A stretch of DNA of 64,000 nt from Saccharothrix carnea (GTDB lineage: Bacteria > Actinomycetota > Actinomycetes > Mycobacteriales > Pseudonocardiaceae): NCBI RefSeq assembly GCF_003014735.1, contig NZ_PYAX01000016.1, positions 1-64,000 on the forward strand. Reading direction: 5' to 3'. A program made the translations under genes and the position numbers. Within the stretch, counting starts at the first letter, position 1. Each line of letters begins with the position of its first letter. The notes beneath the pieces are model-generated. The model saw only the letters and a program-made list of their open reading frames with translations, searched no databases and was not told the DNA's origin. Of this stretch, positions 8,933 to 17,324 are shown piece by piece.

Positions 8933-9172
8933 CTACGCGGTGGAAGTGGCGATGCGGTGGAGCCACTCCGACAGCAGGGCGCGTTCGTCGTCGGTCAGGG
9001 CGGTCAACGTCGGTGTGACAGCCCGGAGTGCGACGGCCGTGCTCACCGCGTCGGTGGCGGCGGGTGGTGCCGGGTGGTCGGTGGTGACGGCCGCGATAGC
9101 GGCCTCGCGGGCCAGGACCGACAGTGCCGGGTCGCGGTCTGCCGGTGGCAGCGAGATCAGGGGGAACACCAT
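8933..9172 (-). CDS. Short hypothetical protein, possibly the C-terminal remnant of a larger gene
   Basis: A 79-residue frame, starting MVFPLISLPPADRDPALSV and ending LTDDERALLSEWLHRIATSTA. The ending resembles the last helix of MarR-type regulators, but that is only a loose similarity. Its ATG abuts the edge of a tandem repeat array with no ribosome-binding site, which suggests that the array replaced or cut off the original 5' part. It may be a broken gene rather than a functional one. Confidence 0.35.
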   Translation of the reverse strand: MVFPLISLPPADRDPALSVLAREAAIAAVTTDHPAPPAATDAVSTAVALRAVTPTLTALTDDERALLSEWLHRIATSTA

Positions 9173-9250
9173 CCCGCAGCCCGCAGCCCGCAGCCCGCAG
9201 CCCGCAGCCCGCAGCCCGCGGACCTCGACCTCGACCTCGACCTCGACCTC
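9173..9250. repeat. Compound tandem repeat: six CCCGCAG heptamers followed by five GACCTC hexamers
   Basis: Six perfect head-to-tail copies of CCCGCAG fill 9173-9214, an imperfect seventh follows, and five perfect copies of GACCTC fill 9221-9250. The array joins a truncated minus-strand frame on its left to a short-chain dehydrogenase remnant on its right. It looks like a slippage or end-joining scar and may vary in copy number between strains. Confidence 0.9.
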
Positions 9251-9310
9251 GACGAGCTGGACCGCACCTACCGCACGAACATCCGGGGCACGTTCGTGGT
9301 GGCCCGCTAA
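9251..9310 (+). pseudogene. Remnant of a short-chain dehydrogenase/reductase (SDR)
   Basis: Twenty codons ending in TAA read DELDRTYRTNIRGTFVVAR. SDR enzymes carry an internal segment of the form (F/W)DRTYxxNxRGTFVV, so this matches the middle of such a protein. The Rossmann N-terminus and the catalytic Ser-Tyr-Lys part are missing; the frame comes straight out of the hexamer repeats, where it reads as Asp-Leu repeats, and stops after the motif. It is therefore a decayed fragment. The final TAA overlaps the stop of the LysR gene on the other strand. Confidence 0.6.
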
Positions 9311-10209
9311 GCCACCATGCGGCGGCCCACCCGTTCGGCCGCTTCGCGCAGCCAGAGGTGGCCGGCGTCCTGGGTGTGCACGGGGTGCCACCACAGTGCC
9401 TCCTGCAGCGGCACGGCGGGAAACGGGCAGGGCAGCGTGCGCACGCCGGGTGCGGGGAAGCGCTCGACCAGGCGTTGCTGGGCCAGGGCGACGCGTCGGG
9501 TGCCGGCGACCAGCGGTGGCAGCAGGTGGAACGACGGCACGGACACGTCGACCTCCGGGCTGATGCCCAGCATGCTCAGCTGCCGGGTGACCGGTGCGTC
9601 GTACGTGCGCTGGTACACCGCCCACGGCAGGCGGGCGAGGTCGTCGAGGGTGAGTTCGTCGCCTACCTCCGGGTGGTCGTCGGCGACCAGGCACACCCAC
9701 CGGTCGGTGAACAGCTCGACCGCGGGGAAGCCGTCGAGGACGCCGTGCGGCAGCAGCAGGCCGTCCACGGTGCTCAGCAGGGCGCCCGGGTTCTCCAGCA
9801 GCGACGGCGAGGTCTGCCGGAACGTCAGGCGGACGCCGGGTGCGACCTCGTGCAGCTCGCGGGCCAGCGCGACGCCGAACACCGCGGCGCCGTAGTCGGA
9901 AGAGATCAGCGTGAACTCGCGGGTGTCGGTGCGCGGGTCGAAGTCGGCCTGGCTGCTGAACACGCGTTCCAGCACGTCGCACGCCGTGGCGGCGCGGTCG
10001 CGCAGGACCGCGCCCAGCGGGGTCAGCTCGTACTGGGAACCGGTGCGGGACAGCAGCGGGTCGTCGAAGTGGCGACGCAGGCGGGCCAGCGTGGCGCTCA
10101 TCGCGGGCTGCGTCACGCCGATCCGCTGCCCGGCCCTGGTGACGTTGCGCTCCTCCAGCAACGCCCGCAGCGCGACCACCAGGTTCAGGTCGAGGCTGGA
10201 CAGGTTCAC
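9307..10209 (-). CDS. LysR family transcriptional regulator
   Basis: A 300-residue LysR-type regulator of normal length. The N-terminal winged helix-turn-helix reads LDLNLVVALRALLEERNVTRAG...VTQPAMSATLARLRRHFDDPLL, followed by a linker helix and a periplasmic-binding-like effector domain (about residues 93-295). It is divergent from the aromatic-degradation operon starting at 10317, and a 15-bp box of the LysR type lies in the shared promoter region. By family behaviour it should activate that operon when a pathway aromatic or ring-cleavage compound binds, and repress itself; the inducer is not known. Confidence 0.9.
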   Translation of the reverse strand: MNLSSLDLNLVVALRALLEERNVTRAGQRIGVTQPAMSATLARLRRHFDDPLLSRTGSQYELTPLGAVLRDRAATACDVLERVFSSQADFDPRTDTREFTLISSDYGAAVFGVALARELHEVAPGVRLTFRQTSPSLLENPGALLSTVDGLLLPHGVLDGFPAVELFTDRWVCLVADDHPEVGDELTLDDLARLPWAVYQRTYDAPVTRQLSMLGISPEVDVSVPSFHLLPPLVAGTRRVALAQQRLVERFPAPGVRTLPCPFPAVPLQEALWWHPVHTQDAGHLWLREAAERVGRRMVA

Positions 10210-10223
10210 CGCACCTCCCGACT

Positions 10224-10238
10224 ATCCACTGCGTGGAT
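10224..10238. promoter_or_regulatory. LysR-type operator box
   Basis: ATCCAC-TGC-GTGGAT is a perfect 6-bp inverted repeat with a 3-bp spacer and fits the T-N11-A rule of LysR regulators (T at 10225, A at 10237). It lies 15 bp upstream of the LysR start and about 80 bp upstream of the catabolic operon, where a recognition binding site would be expected. Confidence 0.7.
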
Positions 10239-10316
10239 GAGGAGCATCACGAACATTCATTTCCGTGATTCTTTGACGCCGGTCACAGTAGTCCTCACGA
10301 CACGGGAGGACACCTC

Positions 10317-11297
10317 ATGGCAACACCGCCGCAACCGGTCCGGTTCGCGCTCGGCACCTTCTCCGAGCCGGGGCGCCCGTCGTTCCCCGGCCTCGTGGTC
10401 GACGATCGCGTGGTCGACCTCGGCCAGGTCCTGGACTGGCGGCCCGCCTCGACGCTGGACGTCCTCGACCGGTGGACCGACGCGCTGCCGGCGTTGCACG
10501 GCGTGGCGCGCGACGGTGCGCTGGAGTGGCGTGCGCTGGGCGGCTTGCGGGTGCACGCGCCGGTCGCGCCGCGGCAGGTGTTCCAGTCCGGCGCCAACTA
10601 CCGGCAGCACGTGATCGACCTCGTGGTCGCCCACCGCCCGGCGGATTCCGCCGAGAGCGAGGAGCAGGCACGGGCCCGTGCCGCCGAGCTGATGGACCGG
10701 CGTGCCCGCGAAGACCAGCCGTACGTGTTCATCGGCCTGCCCTCGGCGATCACCGGCCCGTACGACGACGTGGTGCTGCCGTCGTGGTGCGCGCAGCCGG
10801 ATTGGGAACTGGAGCTGACCGCCGTCATCGGCACGGCCGCGCACCGCGTGTCGCCCGAACAGGCGTTGCGGCACGTCGCCGGTTACACCATCGCCAACGA
10901 CCTCACCGCCCGCGACCTGGTCTTCCGCACCGACATGAGGGAGATCGGCACCGACTGGCTGCGCTCGAAGAACGCGCCCGGCTTCACCCCGCTCGGCCCC
11001 TGCCTGGTGCCCGCCGAGTTCGTCGGCGACCCCTCGGACCTGCGCCTCACGCTCAAGCTCAACGGCGAGACCATGCAGGACGAGTCCACCCAGGACATGA
11101 TCTTCGACGTCGCCCGGATGGTCTCCTACGTCTCGCAGATCACCACCCTGCTGCCGGGCGACCTGGTGCTGACCGGCTCCCCGGCGGGCAACGGGATGCA
11201 CCACGGACGCCTGCTGCGCGACGGCGACGTCATGGAGTCGACCATCACCGGCCTGGGCGTGCAGCGCACCCGGTGCGTGGCGGAGACGCCGGCGTGA
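10317..11297 (+). CDS. Fumarylacetoacetate hydrolase family protein (first copy in operon)
   Basis: A 326-residue member of the FAH superfamily, which hydrolyses C-C bonds in, or decarboxylates, oxo acids made by ring cleavage. An N-terminal region of about 95 residues precedes the FAH fold, which shows the conserved NYRQH, PDWELELTAVIG (metal-binding acidic pair), ANDLTARDL and the C-terminal GDLVLTGSPAGNG. It opens an operon of six closely spaced genes with GTGA overlaps, controlled by the divergent LysR protein. A strong GGGAGG precedes the ATG. A second FAH-family gene closes the same operon, so the two probably act at different steps, for example hydrolysis and decarboxylation/isomerisation. 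Confidence 0.85.
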   Translation: MATPPQPVRFALGTFSEPGRPSFPGLVVDDRVVDLGQVLDWRPASTLDVLDRWTDALPALHGVARDGALEWRALGGLRVHAPVAPRQVFQSGANYRQHVIDLVVAHRPADSAESEEQARARAAELMDRRAREDQPYVFIGLPSAITGPYDDVVLPSWCAQPDWELELTAVIGTAAHRVSPEQALRHVAGYTIANDLTARDLVFRTDMREIGTDWLRSKNAPGFTPLGPCLVPAEFVGDPSDLRLTLKLNGETMQDESTQDMIFDVARMVSYVSQITTLLPGDLVLTGSPAGNGMHHGRLLRDGDVMESTITGLGVQRTRCVAETPA

Positions 11298-12247
11298 ACC
11301 GCGCGGATCCCGAGGGCGCCATCGCCGCAGCCGCCCGGACGTGCTCGAACTGGGGCCGCTGGGGCGCCGACGACGTGCTCGGCACGCTCAACTTCCTGAC
11401 CGAGGACAAGCGCCGTGCAGGGGCCGCGTTGATCCGGCGCGGGACGAGCTTCTCGCTGTCCCAGCGGTTCGACGTGAACGGCCCGCAGAAGGGCTGGCGC
11501 CGCCGCACCAACCCGGTCCACACGATGCTCGACACCGGGACCGACGCGGCGGCCGGGCTCCAGGGCTTCCCGCACGGCATCGGCGGCGCGGACGACGTGA
11601 TCGCGATGCCGTTGCAGTGCTCGACCCAGTGGGACGGCCTGGGTCACATCTTCGACCACGGCAAGGCGTGGAACGGCCGTGACGCGGCCACCACCGTCAC
11701 CTCCGAGGGCGACCTGGTCACCGGCATCGAGCACATGGCGGCCCACGTCGCCGGTCGTGCCGTGCTGCTCGACGTCGGCCGTGTCCTCGGTGGTGGCGAA
11801 CTGCCGGACGGCTTCGCCATCACCGAAACCCACCTCGCCGCCACGGCGCGGGCCCACGGCGTGGACGTGGGCCGCGGTGACATCGTGCTGGTCCGCACCG
11901 GACAGCTGACCCGGGCCAAGCGCGACGGCTGGGGCGACTACGCGGGCGGACCCGCGCCCGGGCTGTCGTTCACCACGGCGTCCTGGCTGCACCGCACGGA
12001 GATCGCCGCCATCACCACCGACACGTGGGGCTTCGAGGTGCGGCCCAACGAGTTCGACCACGCCTTCCAGCCGCTGCACCAGGTCGTCATCCCGCACATC
12101 GGGCTGCTCGTGGGCGAGATGTGGGACCTGGACGCGCTGGCCGAGGACTGCGCCGCCGACGGCGTGCACGAGTTCTGGCTGACCGCCGCACCGCTGCCCA
12201 TCACCGGAGCCGTCGGCTCGCCGGTCAACCCCGTCGCCGTCAAGTAA
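11294..12247 (+). CDS. Cyclase family hydrolase (kynurenine-formamidase-like, PF04199 type)
   Basis: A 317-residue protein of the metal-dependent cyclase/arylformamidase superfamily. Family features are [17 protein letters not shown] near the N-terminus, [10 protein letters not shown] (the site equivalent to HxGTHxD, in the looser form used by the long subfamily), [16 protein letters not shown] and the C-terminal [16 protein letters not shown]. Known members hydrolyse amides or lactones in aromatic degradation. The GTG start overlaps the preceding stop (GTGA). The actual substrate is unknown; given its neighbours, a cleavage product or an amide entry compound is plausible. Confidence 0.8.
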   Translation: MNRADPEGAIAAAARTCSNWGRWGADDVLGTLNFLTEDKRRAGAALIRRGTSFSLSQRFDVNGPQKGWRRRTNPVHTMLDTGTDAAAGLQGFPHGIGGADDVIAMPLQCSTQWDGLGHIFDHGKAWNGRDAATTVTSEGDLVTGIEHMAAHVAGRAVLLDVGRVLGGGELPDGFAITETHLAATARAHGVDVGRGDIVLVRTGQLTRAKRDGWGDYAGGPAPGLSFTTASWLHRTEIAAITTDTWGFEVRPNEFDHAFQPLHQVVIPHIGLLVGEMWDLDALAEDCAADGVHEFWLTAAPLPITGAVGSPVNPVAVK

Positions 12248-12262
12248 CCGCGAGGAGATGTC

Positions 12263-13384
12263 GTGACCCGAACCGTGCTCGTCCTCGGCGGTGGCACCGC
12301 CGGCAACGCCCTGACCGTGCTGCTGCGCCGCGCCGGACACGCCGTCGACCTCGTGGAGGCCAAGCCCGACTGGAACGCCACCGCGGGCTCCGGCATCACC
12401 CTCCAGGGCAACGCCCTGCGCGTGCTGCGCGAGGTGGGCGTGCTCGACGAGGTGCTGCGCGAGGGGTTCCCGTTCGACGAACTGGGACTGCTCGCCCCGA
12501 CCGGCGCGGTGGTGGCCGTGCAGCCGACCGCCCGGATCGGCGGTGCCGACCTGCCCGGCACCCTCGGCATGCAGCGGCCGAGACTCCAGCGGATCCTCAT
12601 CGACGCCGTGCGCGCGTCCGGCGCCTCGGTCCGGCTCGGCCTCACGGCCACCGCGCTCGACCAGGACGACGACGGCGTGGACGTCACCTTCTCAGACGGT
12701 TCGACCGGGCGCTACGACCTGGTCGTCGGCGCGGACGGCCTCAACTCCGCCACCCGCGGGCTGATCGGCGTCGAGGACCGGCCCGTGCCGACCGGCATGG
12801 CGATCTGGCGTGCTCCCGTGCCGCGCCCGACCGGCCTGGAGCACACGCGGATGATCTACGGCGGGACGTGCTTCATCGCCGGGTGCTGCCCGACCGGTCC
12901 GGACACCGCCTACGCCTACCTGGTCGAGCGCAACCGCGACCGTGACGCCGTCGACCCGGCCGGGTACGCGGAGGAGATGCGGCGCCTGGCACAGGCTTAC
13001 GGCGGACCGTGGCCCGAGATCCGGGCGGCGCTGACCGACCCGGCGGTGGTCAACTACACGTGGTTCGACCGGCTGCTGGTGGAGGGCCCGTGGCACCGCG
13101 GCCGGGTCGTGCTCGTCGGCGACGCCGCCCACGCCTGCCCGCCGACCCTCGCCCAGGGTGCGGCGATGTCGTTGGAGGACGCGCTCGTCCTCGCCGAACT
13201 GTCCACCCGGGACACCTGGGACGACGCGCTGCTCACCGAGTACCGCGACCGCCGCTACCCGCGGGTGCGCGAGGTCGTCGACGCCTCGGTCCAGCTCGGG
13301 CAGTGGCTGCTCGACGGCGTGCGCGACGCCGACGTGCCGGGGCTGATGGGCCGCACGATGGCGATGCTGGCGGCACGCCCGTGA
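12263..13384 (+). CDS. FAD-dependent aromatic hydroxylase (group A monooxygenase)
   Basis: A 373-residue single-component NAD(P)H/FAD monooxygenase. It has the Rossmann motif VLVLGGGTAGNALTVLLRRAG with VVEA-type Glu, the middle DG motif LVVGADGLNSATR and the second FAD motif GRVVLVGDAAHACPPTLAQG. This combination is that of salicylate/3-hydroxybenzoate hydroxylases, which add OH to an aromatic acid and so prepare it for ring cleavage. The gene lies in the middle of the catabolic operon, 15 bp after the cyclase gene and overlapping the amidohydrolase gene (GTGA). The exact aromatic substrate cannot be read from the sequence. Confidence 0.85.
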   Translation: MTRTVLVLGGGTAGNALTVLLRRAGHAVDLVEAKPDWNATAGSGITLQGNALRVLREVGVLDEVLREGFPFDELGLLAPTGAVVAVQPTARIGGADLPGTLGMQRPRLQRILIDAVRASGASVRLGLTATALDQDDDGVDVTFSDGSTGRYDLVVGADGLNSATRGLIGVEDRPVPTGMAIWRAPVPRPTGLEHTRMIYGGTCFIAGCCPTGPDTAYAYLVERNRDRDAVDPAGYAEEMRRLAQAYGGPWPEIRAALTDPAVVNYTWFDRLLVEGPWHRGRVVLVGDAAHACPPTLAQGAAMSLEDALVLAELSTRDTWDDALLTEYRDRRYPRVREVVDASVQLGQWLLDGVRDADVPGLMGRTMAMLAARP

Positions 13385-14385
13385 CCGCGCCGACCGTGGA
13401 CGTGCACGCGCACGTGCTGCTGCCCGAGGTGGACCGGCTCGTCGCCGACCGCCCCGGTCACGCCGCCGCCCGCGCGCTCGACGCCCGCCGCAACGGCCCC
13501 GACGCGCTGGCGGTCAGCGGCGCGATGGTCCGCGAACGGCTCGGGCCGCTGACCGACGTGGCGCAGCGGCTGGCCGCGATGGACCGCGCGGGCGTGGACG
13601 TGCAGCTGGTGAGCCCGTCGCCGTCGCACTACCACTACTGGGCCGACCGCGACCTCGCCCGCGCGGTGTGCGAAACGGCCAACACCGCCACCGCCAAGCA
13701 CTGCGCGCACGCCCCCGAACGGCTGCGCGGACTGGGGCTGGTACCCCTCCAGCACCCGGACCTGGCCGTGCGGGCGCTGGACCACGCGGTGGGCGAAGGG
13801 CTGGCCGGTGTCGAGATCGGCAGCCACGCGCCCGGCCGCGAACTGTCCGACCCGGCCTACGAGCCGTTCTGGGAGCTGGCCGCCGAGACCGGCGCGATCG
13901 TGTTCCTGCACCCCTTCGGCTGCACGCTGGACGAGCGGTTGGACCGCTGGTACCTGTCCAACAGCGTCGGGCAGCCGGTGGAGAACGCCGTGGCGCTGTC
14001 GCACCTGATCTTCTCGGGCGTGCTCGACCGCCACCCGCGGCTGCGGGTCGTCGCCGCGCACGGCGGCGGCTACCTGCCCACCCACCTCGGCCGCGCCGAC
14101 CACGCCTGGCGCGTGCGCCCGGACGCGCGAGGCTGCGCCCACCAGCCCAGCCACTACGCCCGGCGGCTGTGGTTCGACTCGCTGGTCCACGACCCGCACG
14201 TGCTGCGGGAGCTGGTCCGCGTCGCCGGGGCGGACCGGGTGCTGCTCGGCTCCGACTTCCCGTTCGACATGGGCGCCGCCGACCCGGTGGCCGCGTTGCG
14301 CGCCGCCGACCTGCCCGAACCCGACTTCCACGCCGTCCGCGGCGGCAACGCGGCCGCCCTGCTCACCCCGGAGGAGACCCGGTGA
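13381..14385 (+). CDS. Amidohydrolase family protein (ACMSD-like decarboxylase or hydrolase)
   Basis: A 334-residue metal-dependent amidohydrolase-2 protein. The first metal motif is VDVHAHV (His9, His11), followed by HPFG near residue 178, AHGGGYLPT near residue 224 and GSDFPFDMG near the C-terminus. This set of metal ligands is that of the ACMSD/gamma-resorcylate decarboxylase clade, many of which remove CO2 from aromatic or ring-opened acids without an organic cofactor. GTGA overlaps link it to genes on both sides. A decarboxylase acting just before or after ring cleavage fits the operon, but hydrolase activity cannot be excluded. Confidence 0.8.
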   Translation: MTAPTVDVHAHVLLPEVDRLVADRPGHAAARALDARRNGPDALAVSGAMVRERLGPLTDVAQRLAAMDRAGVDVQLVSPSPSHYHYWADRDLARAVCETANTATAKHCAHAPERLRGLGLVPLQHPDLAVRALDHAVGEGLAGVEIGSHAPGRELSDPAYEPFWELAAETGAIVFLHPFGCTLDERLDRWYLSNSVGQPVENAVALSHLIFSGVLDRHPRLRVVAAHGGGYLPTHLGRADHAWRVRPDARGCAHQPSHYARRLWFDSLVHDPHVLRELVRVAGADRVLLGSDFPFDMGAADPVAALRAADLPEPDFHAVRGGNAAALLTPEETR

Positions 14386-15320
14386 CCAACCGATTGCTCA
14401 CCCACCTGCGGCACGTCGACCTCGCCGTGCCCGACTACGACAAGCAGCTGGAGTTCTACGCCGGCGTCTGGGGCCTGACCGAGGTCGCGAACGACTCGGG
14501 CCTGAGCTTCCTGGCCGCCGAGGGCTCGCCCGAGCAGTACGTGGTGCGGCTGCGCAAGGCCGACGAGAAGCGGCTGGACCTCGTCGCGTTCGGGGCCGCG
14601 ACCGCGACGGACGTGGACGCGCTCGCCGAGCGGCTCATCGCCGCGGGCGTGCAGCTGATCAGCACCCCGGACCAGCTGGGCACGCTCGGCGGCGGCTACG
14701 GCTTCCGGTTCTTCGACGTCGACGGCCGCACCGTCGAGGTCTCGGCTGACGTGGAGGTCCGGCAGCACCGCCGCGTCGAGGAGAAGGAGGCCATCCCGGT
14801 CCGGCTGTCGCACGTGGTGCTCAACTCGCCCGACCTGAACCGCACCAGGGCCTGGTACGAGCAGCACCTGTCGTTCGCCCTGTCCGACAGCCTCAGCTCA
14901 CCGCACCTGGGCGAGGTCATGCACTTCCTGCGGATCAACCCGCAACACCACAGCCTCGCCTTGGCCAAGGGCCCGCACACCGCGCTGCACCACATCTCGT
15001 TCGAGCTGCGCGGCGTGGACGAGTACATGCGCGGCACCGGGAGGCTGCTGCGCGCGGGCGTGCGCAAGATCTGGGGACCGGGCCGCCACCTCGCGGGCGA
15101 CAACACGTTCTCGTACTTCCTCGACCCGCACGGCAACACCGTCGAGTACACCACCGAGCTGGAGCTGCTGGACGAGGACTCCTGGCACCCGCACGTCTAC
15201 GACTTCTCCCAGCCCGAGGTCACCGACCAGTGGGGCACCGCCAACCCGATGAACGAGCTGGTGGCGCGCGAGTCGTTCAACGACCCCGACCGCGGCTGCT
15301 TCGTCGCACCGCCGGTGTGA
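14382..15320 (+). CDS. Extradiol ring-cleavage dioxygenase (two VOC domains)
   Basis: A 312-residue type I extradiol dioxygenase with two vicinal-oxygen-chelate modules. The N-terminal module (about residues 5-125, starting LRHVDLAVPDYDKQLEFY) lacks the metal site; the C-terminal module (about residues 138-265) has the Fe(II) ligands His144 (LSHVVLN), His203 or His204 (LHHISFEL) and Glu255 (VEYTTE). Such enzymes open catechol-type rings beside the diol. With the hydroxylase, amidohydrolase and two FAH-type hydrolases it forms a meta-cleavage-like pathway. The GTG start overlaps the upstream stop, and the next gene begins one base after its stop. Confidence 0.85.
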   Translation: MTNRLLTHLRHVDLAVPDYDKQLEFYAGVWGLTEVANDSGLSFLAAEGSPEQYVVRLRKADEKRLDLVAFGAATATDVDALAERLIAAGVQLISTPDQLGTLGGGYGFRFFDVDGRTVEVSADVEVRQHRRVEEKEAIPVRLSHVVLNSPDLNRTRAWYEQHLSFALSDSLSSPHLGEVMHFLRINPQHHSLALAKGPHTALHHISFELRGVDEYMRGTGRLLRAGVRKIWGPGRHLAGDNTFSYFLDPHGNTVEYTTELELLDEDSWHPHVYDFSQPEVTDQWGTANPMNELVARESFNDPDRGCFVAPPV

Positions 15321-15321
15321 C

Positions 15322-16251
15322 ATGCGGTTCGCCACCTACCACCACGACGGACGGCAGCGGGTCGGCGTGCTCGACGCGGCCGACCTGCTGCACCCGGTCG
15401 ACGCGGCCTCGCTGACCGACGTCCTGGACGACCTGCCCGCCGCCGGTGCCGCCGCGCTGGACGACCCGCCCGGACCGCACGTCTCGGCCGTGCGGCTGCT
15501 CGCGCCGCTCCAGCCGCCGACCGTGCGCGACTTCGTGACGTTCGAGGAGCACGTCGAGGGCATGCGCGGCGGCGCCGGGGTGCCGGAGCGGTGGTACGCC
15601 GCGCCGACGTTCTACTTCGGCAACCCCTACGCGGTCATCGGCCCGCACGACGACGTGCCCGTGCCGCCCGGCTCGACGGCGCTGGACTTCGAGCTGGAGG
15701 TCGCGGCGGTGATCTCCCGCGAGGGCCGCGACCTCACCCCCGACCAGGCCCGCGACCACATCGCCGGCTACACGATCTTCAACGACTGGTCCGCGCGCGA
15801 CCTGCAGACCGCGGAGATGGCGGTGGGCCTCGGCCCGTGCAAGGGCAAGGACACCGCGACCACCCTCGGACCCTGGCTGGTCACGCCGGACGAGCTCGAG
15901 CCGCACCGCGAGGACGGCCTGTTGCGCCTGGCGCTGACCGCCGAGGTCGACGGCCGGGTCGTCGGCTCGGACCTGCTGTCCAACATGAGCTGGACGTTCG
16001 AGGAGATGGTCGCCTACGCCTCGCGCGGCACTTGGGTACGGCCCGGTGACGTGCTCGGGTCGGGTACCTGCGGCAACGGCGGCTGCCTGGCCGAGCTGTG
16101 GGGCAGGGGAGCGGAGCGGCGCCCGCTGCGGCCGGGCGACACGGTCACCCTGACGGTCGAGGGCATCGGCCGGCTCACCACCACCGTGGTCGCCGGCGCT
16201 CCCGTCCGTCCCCTACCGCCCGCCCGCCTCCGGCCGCGCGCCAGGCCGTGA
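15322..16251 (+). CDS. Fumarylacetoacetate hydrolase family protein (second copy in operon)
   Basis: A 309-residue FAH-superfamily enzyme, only distantly like the first copy in the operon. The catalytic fold has LDFELEVAAVI with the acidic metal ligands, FNDWSARDLQ and the lid/active-site segment LGPCKGKDTATTLGPW, followed by GSGTCGNGGCLAEL. The SARDLQ...GKD pattern is typical of hydrolases/hydratases acting on acyl pyruvates. It is the last gene of the operon, and its last 39 bases overlap, tail to tail, the 3' end of the acetyltransferase gene on the other strand. Confidence 0.85.
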   Translation: MRFATYHHDGRQRVGVLDAADLLHPVDAASLTDVLDDLPAAGAAALDDPPGPHVSAVRLLAPLQPPTVRDFVTFEEHVEGMRGGAGVPERWYAAPTFYFGNPYAVIGPHDDVPVPPGSTALDFELEVAAVISREGRDLTPDQARDHIAGYTIFNDWSARDLQTAEMAVGLGPCKGKDTATTLGPWLVTPDELEPHREDGLLRLALTAEVDGRVVGSDLLSNMSWTFEEMVAYASRGTWVRPGDVLGSGTCGNGGCLAELWGRGAERRPLRPGDTVTLTVEGIGRLTTTVVAGAPVRPLPPARLRPRARP

Positions 16252-17205
16252 CGCCGTTCCGATCGCCGGTTTGATCATCGGCGCGTCCCGCGACAACTCC
16301 CGAAACCCGACGCCGTAGTACAGGTCCCGCGCCTGGGGGTGGCCGGGCGCACCCAGGCAGGCGACCGTCGCGTGGGTGGCCCCGGCCGCCCTCGCCAGCC
16401 GCATCCCGTGCAGCAGCATCGCCCTGGCCACGCCCCGACGCCGGTAGGCCGGGTGCGTCCCGACCGGCTCGAACTCGACGGTCCGGTTGGCTCCGTCGAG
16501 CCACATGATCGTCGAGGACGCCATCGTCCCGTCCGGCGCCTCGACCAGGACGTGCAGGTCACCGCGATACCCCGCGGCCCGCCGAACGCCTTCGTAGCTC
16601 TCGGCGGTGTACGTCGAAGGACTCCAGGCGTCCACGTGGGCCCGGACCGCGGCCTCCGGCCCGACCTCGTCCGCGGTGCGGAACCGGAACCCGTCCGGCA
16701 GCACCGGCTCCGCCACGTCGCCGAGGTCCCGCTCGTTGAGCTGCGTCCAGGACCCGTCGTCGCCGAGCGCGCCCGGGTCGGTCTCGTAACCGTGCGCCGC
16801 CCACCGCTCCAACGCGACCCGGTCGGCAGCGCCCGGCAACACCGTGCGCTCGACGTCACCGGCCGTGGCGTCGTACCAGTCGATCACCTCGTCCACCAGC
16901 CCGGCGTGCCCGGGGTGGACTTGGTAGGCCAGGTAGGCGCCGGTGACGTCCTTCACCGAACCGTCACTGCGCCGCACTCGGCGGGGCAGCTGGGCCCAGC
17001 CCCACGCCACCAGCTCACCGTCGACGAACCACAGCCGACGCCGCCAACTCGCGCCGTCCGCCGCGTGCCCCTTGCCCCAGTTCCAGGCCAGCTCGCCGAA
17101 CGACGCGTCACTGTTCACCAGGTCGGGCCGCAGCGCGGTGACCCGTTGTGCCAGCCCTTGCATGAGCTGCACGTCTGCGGCGGTCAGCTGATCGAGGTTC
17201 GACAT
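16213..17205 (-). CDS. GNAT family N-acetyltransferase (two-domain)
   Basis: A 330-residue protein with a GCN5-type acetyltransferase domain in the C-terminal half (about residues 180-315). The acetyl-CoA loop is seen as GTHPAYRRRGVARAMLL (Q/RxxGxG/A form), and LYYGVGFREL forms the last strand. The N-terminal half looks like a second, degenerate GNAT fold, an arrangement common in actinobacteria. The substrate is unknown. The gene diverges from the methyltransferase at 17325 and ends inside the 3' end of the convergent FAH gene. Confidence 0.8.
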   Translation of the reverse strand: MSNLDQLTAADVQLMQGLAQRVTALRPDLVNSDASFGELAWNWGKGHAADGASWRRRLWFVDGELVAWGWAQLPRRVRRSDGSVKDVTGAYLAYQVHPGHAGLVDEVIDWYDATAGDVERTVLPGAADRVALERWAAHGYETDPGALGDDGSWTQLNERDLGDVAEPVLPDGFRFRTADEVGPEAAVRAHVDAWSPSTYTAESYEGVRRAAGYRGDLHVLVEAPDGTMASSTIMWLDGANRTVEFEPVGTHPAYRRRGVARAMLLHGMRLARAAGATHATVACLGAPGHPQARDLYYGVGFRELSRDAPMIKPAIGTASRPGARPEAGGR

Positions 17206-17324
17206 GGTGCGCCACTGTGGCAGGGCTCCGCCGAACCGTCGAACCGATTTCCGGCCGGCAACCCGGCGTGGCCAACGCAGAACCGCGGGACGGCCGATCG
17301 TGCCGGTACCCGTAACGTGGCCGC

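Noticed and set aside
9173-9250. CRISPR array
   Set aside because: The units are 6 and 7 bases long and directly adjacent, with no spacers.
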